This document shows positions 62,441 through 64,000 of a stretch of DNA of 64,000 nt, one piece after another (within the stretch, counting starts at the first letter, position 1; each line of letters opens with the position of its first letter). A program made the position numbers and the translations under genes. Below the pieces are notes generated by a model. The model worked only from the letters and a program-made list of their open reading frames with translations, had not been told where the DNA came from and ran no database searches. The stretch is taken from NCBI RefSeq assembly GCF_947491795.1, contig NZ_CANLKW010000001.1:620001-684000 (forward strand), in the 5' to 3' direction. This DNA is from an uncultured Roseobacter sp. (GTDB lineage: Bacteria > Pseudomonadota > Alphaproteobacteria > Rhodobacterales > Rhodobacteraceae).

Positions 62441-64000
62441 GACCAATTCGCCTATCGCTTCAGGCCTTCGGGCCGTTCGCGACAACCGAGGTGGTCGATT
62501 TCCGCTCTGCGTTGGAAACAGGGTTGTTCGGAATTTACGGTCAGACGGGGGCGGGAAAGTCGACACTGTTTTCGGCGATGTCCTTCGCGCTTTTTGGCGC
62601 ACCAACCAAGACCGATCAGGAGCCACGGTCGCTGCGTTCGGATCACTCTGCGCCTGATTTACCTACTGAAGTCGAATTTGTTTTTGAGCTCGGCACTAAA
62701 ACCTACCTGATCCGTCGTCGTCCGGCGCAAGAGCGTCCGAAGGCGCGCGGCGAAGGGACAACAGATGACGCAGCGGAAGCCTCCCTATTCGACGTAACCG
62801 GGATCCCGGTGGATACGCTTGGCCCGAGCCAATTCGGTCGCGTAATTGAAGAAAAGAAGGTCTCGGTAGTTGGGAGAGAGGTCGAGGCTCTGCTTGGCTA
62901 CGGAGCGGATCAGTTTCGGCAGATCGTACTCCTACCTCAAGGCAAGTTCGAAACGTTCCTTACCGCAAAAACCGATGCGCGGGTCGACATATTACGAGAT
63001 CTCTTCGACGTGAAGATCTATCGCAATCTCGCCGCTCGGCTGAAGGAAGAAGCCTCGGAGGCAGAGCGAGCGTTACGCGACCAACGTGCACTCTATGTAG
63101 CGCGGCTTGAGGAACGCGGCTTCGAGAGCGGTGAGGCACTGGAGCTAGGAATTTCTGCAGCGGAAGCCAAGGTCGAGGAAAAACAGCGAGATCAGCAGAT
63201 CACAGAGGCAGTGAACGAAGCCGCGCGCAAGACGCTGGCCGAAGGCGAACAGATCGAGAAGGCTTTTGCTGCCGTCGACACTGCGCAGCAGGCGCTTGAC
63301 GGCCTTGAAGCGAATAATGATGAGGTTGATGCTCTGGCTAGGCGGGTAGAGGCTGTCAGCAATGCCTTGAAAGCCCGTGATCTTGAGACGGCTTGGCACA
63401 ATTCGGAGCAAGACGCACGACTTGCGGTGGATGCCGTTTCCAACGCTGAAGCGGAGCTCAATACCGCCAATGAGGCGAAGGAAGATGCCGCGCAAAAAAT
63501 GGTCGAGGCGCAGTCTGATGGGGAGCGACGGAAGCAGGTTCAGGCCGACCTGACGAAGTTGGAGGCCATTGAGAAACAGGTCGAGCAGGCTTCAGAGTTA
63601 CAGAATACATTTGATAAGGCTGTGACGAACGAAACCTCAGCAAAGAAGGCGCTGACCGAGGCCATAGAGGCCCGCGAAAGGCTCAAGTCTCAGCGTGATG
63701 CGACCGATATGGTGCTTGAACAGGCGCGAAAGACCGGAGCGTTGCGAGGCAAGCTGAACGGTGAGATCGCCGAGGTGAACCGGGACCGGGTGAAGGCAGC
63801 GGCGTATGCAAAGGCGCAGGGAGCTGTCGCCGATGCCGCACGAAAGGTCGAAGCGGCAACGAGCGAACTGACCACTAGAGCCCATGCGGCACAGGTCGCC
63901 GAGGAGACCTTGAGCGATGCCGAGGTACGGCTTTCGCGCACGCAGGCGATCATTCTGGCCGAAAAGTTGGCTGAAGGAGCGCCCTGCCCTGTCTGCGGTT
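62437..64000 (+). CDS. sbcC: SbcC/Rad50-type ATPase, partial
   Basis: The first about 521 residues of an SMC-like ATPase. Walker A is GQTGAGKST near residue 40, and the Q-loop region FRQIVLLPQGKFETFL matches SbcC. A long coiled coil with Ala/Glu/Lys heptads follows, ending at the zinc hook (CPVCG) right at the window edge. The C-terminal half lies outside. Its ATG overlaps the sbcD stop (ATGA). Confidence 0.92.
   Translation, partial: MRPIRLSLQAFGPFATTEVVDFRSALETGLFGIYGQTGAGKSTLFSAMSFALFGAPTKTDQEPRSLRSDHSAPDLPTEVEFVFELGTKTYLIRRRPAQERPKARGEGTTDDAAEASLFDVTGIPVDTLGPSQFGRVIEEKKVSVVGREVEALLGYGADQFRQIVLLPQGKFETFLTAKTDARVDILRDLFDVKIYRNLAARLKEEASEAERALRDQRALYVARLEERGFESGEALELGISAAEAKVEEKQRDQQITEAVNEAARKTLAEGEQIEKAFAAVDTAQQALDGLEANNDEVDALARRVEAVSNALKARDLETAWHNSEQDARLAVDAVSNAEAELNTANEAKEDAAQKMVEAQSDGERRKQVQADLTKLEAIEKQVEQASELQNTFDKAVTNETSAKKALTEAIEARERLKSQRDATDMVLEQARKTGALRGKLNGEIAEVNRDRVKAAAYAKAQGAVADAARKVEAATSELTTRAHAAQVAEETLSDAEVRLSRTQAIILAEKLAEGAPCPVCG

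Overview
The window looks like the chromosome of an alphaproteobacterium of the Rhodobacterales, probably a marine Roseobacter-type organism. The grounds are a VPLPA-CTERM protein, a PhyR/NepR general stress locus with GGAAC-N16/17-CGTT promoters, ectoine catabolism genes (doeABD), a CreA-family protein, a PhyR-type kinase of the HisKA_2 class and fairly high GC throughout. No genome was identified by search; this is inference from gene content.

Layout. 1-627 is the 3' part of an EAL-domain gene. 1.2-11.1 kb is a purine/nucleobase catabolism block. A divergent Rieske oxygenase (1202-2257, +) converges on a long minus-strand operon running from 11132 down to 2220: nucleobase deaminase, acylphosphatase-like protein, a stand-alone Rieske protein, a Rieske-less oxygenase catalytic subunit, a GST-like protein, an ABC transporter of the BMP/nucleoside type and guanine deaminase. 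The Rieske, catalytic and GST-like trio resembles the split N7-demethylase NdmC/NdmE of methylxanthine degraders and is the most interesting part of the window. 11.3-17.7 kb is signalling: a bacteriophytochrome HWE kinase with a receiver, a divergent response regulator, a biliverdin-type heme oxygenase and a membrane GGDEF-EAL protein. 17.7-22.8 kb has a WD40-cytochrome c protein and doeA-doeB-doeD.

22.9-28.5 kb is an island beside tRNA-Ser(GCU): a P4-type integrase, an unknown gene, two small HTH proteins, a second tyrosine recombinase, a lipoprotein and decayed gene scraps. 28.7-34.1 kb has creA, a GAF protein, a membrane coiled-coil plus ClpP-like protease pair, an MscS channel with a BON domain and a degenerate receiver. 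A near-identical motif recurs in this region before regulatory genes. 34.5-43.2 kb is ordinary accessory metabolism and regulation: a class III cyclase, EamA, LysR, SnoaL-like, a Tat-exported aldo-keto reductase, an ABM monooxygenase, AraC, a hydrolase and a VPLPA-CTERM protein.

43.3-58.3 kb is a dense general stress response region centred on phyR/nepR and an adjacent sensor kinase. Eight exact EcfG-type promoters lie within 11.5 kb. They drive a MATE pump, a frameshifted DUF2945 gene, phyR, nepR, an entericidin, an envelope-protein operon, a PLDc_N peptide and a small anchored acidic protein. TrkH/TrkA, phospholipase D, an AI-2E-type permease, a Crp/Fnr regulator and a second MscS channel sit among them. 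The sigma factor gene ecfG itself is not in the window. 58.35-59.1 kb is a fused IS6/IS3 scar. 59.5-64.0 kb carries GNAT, WGR, WYL (CapW/BrxR-like) and SbcD-SbcC genes, with sbcC running off the end.
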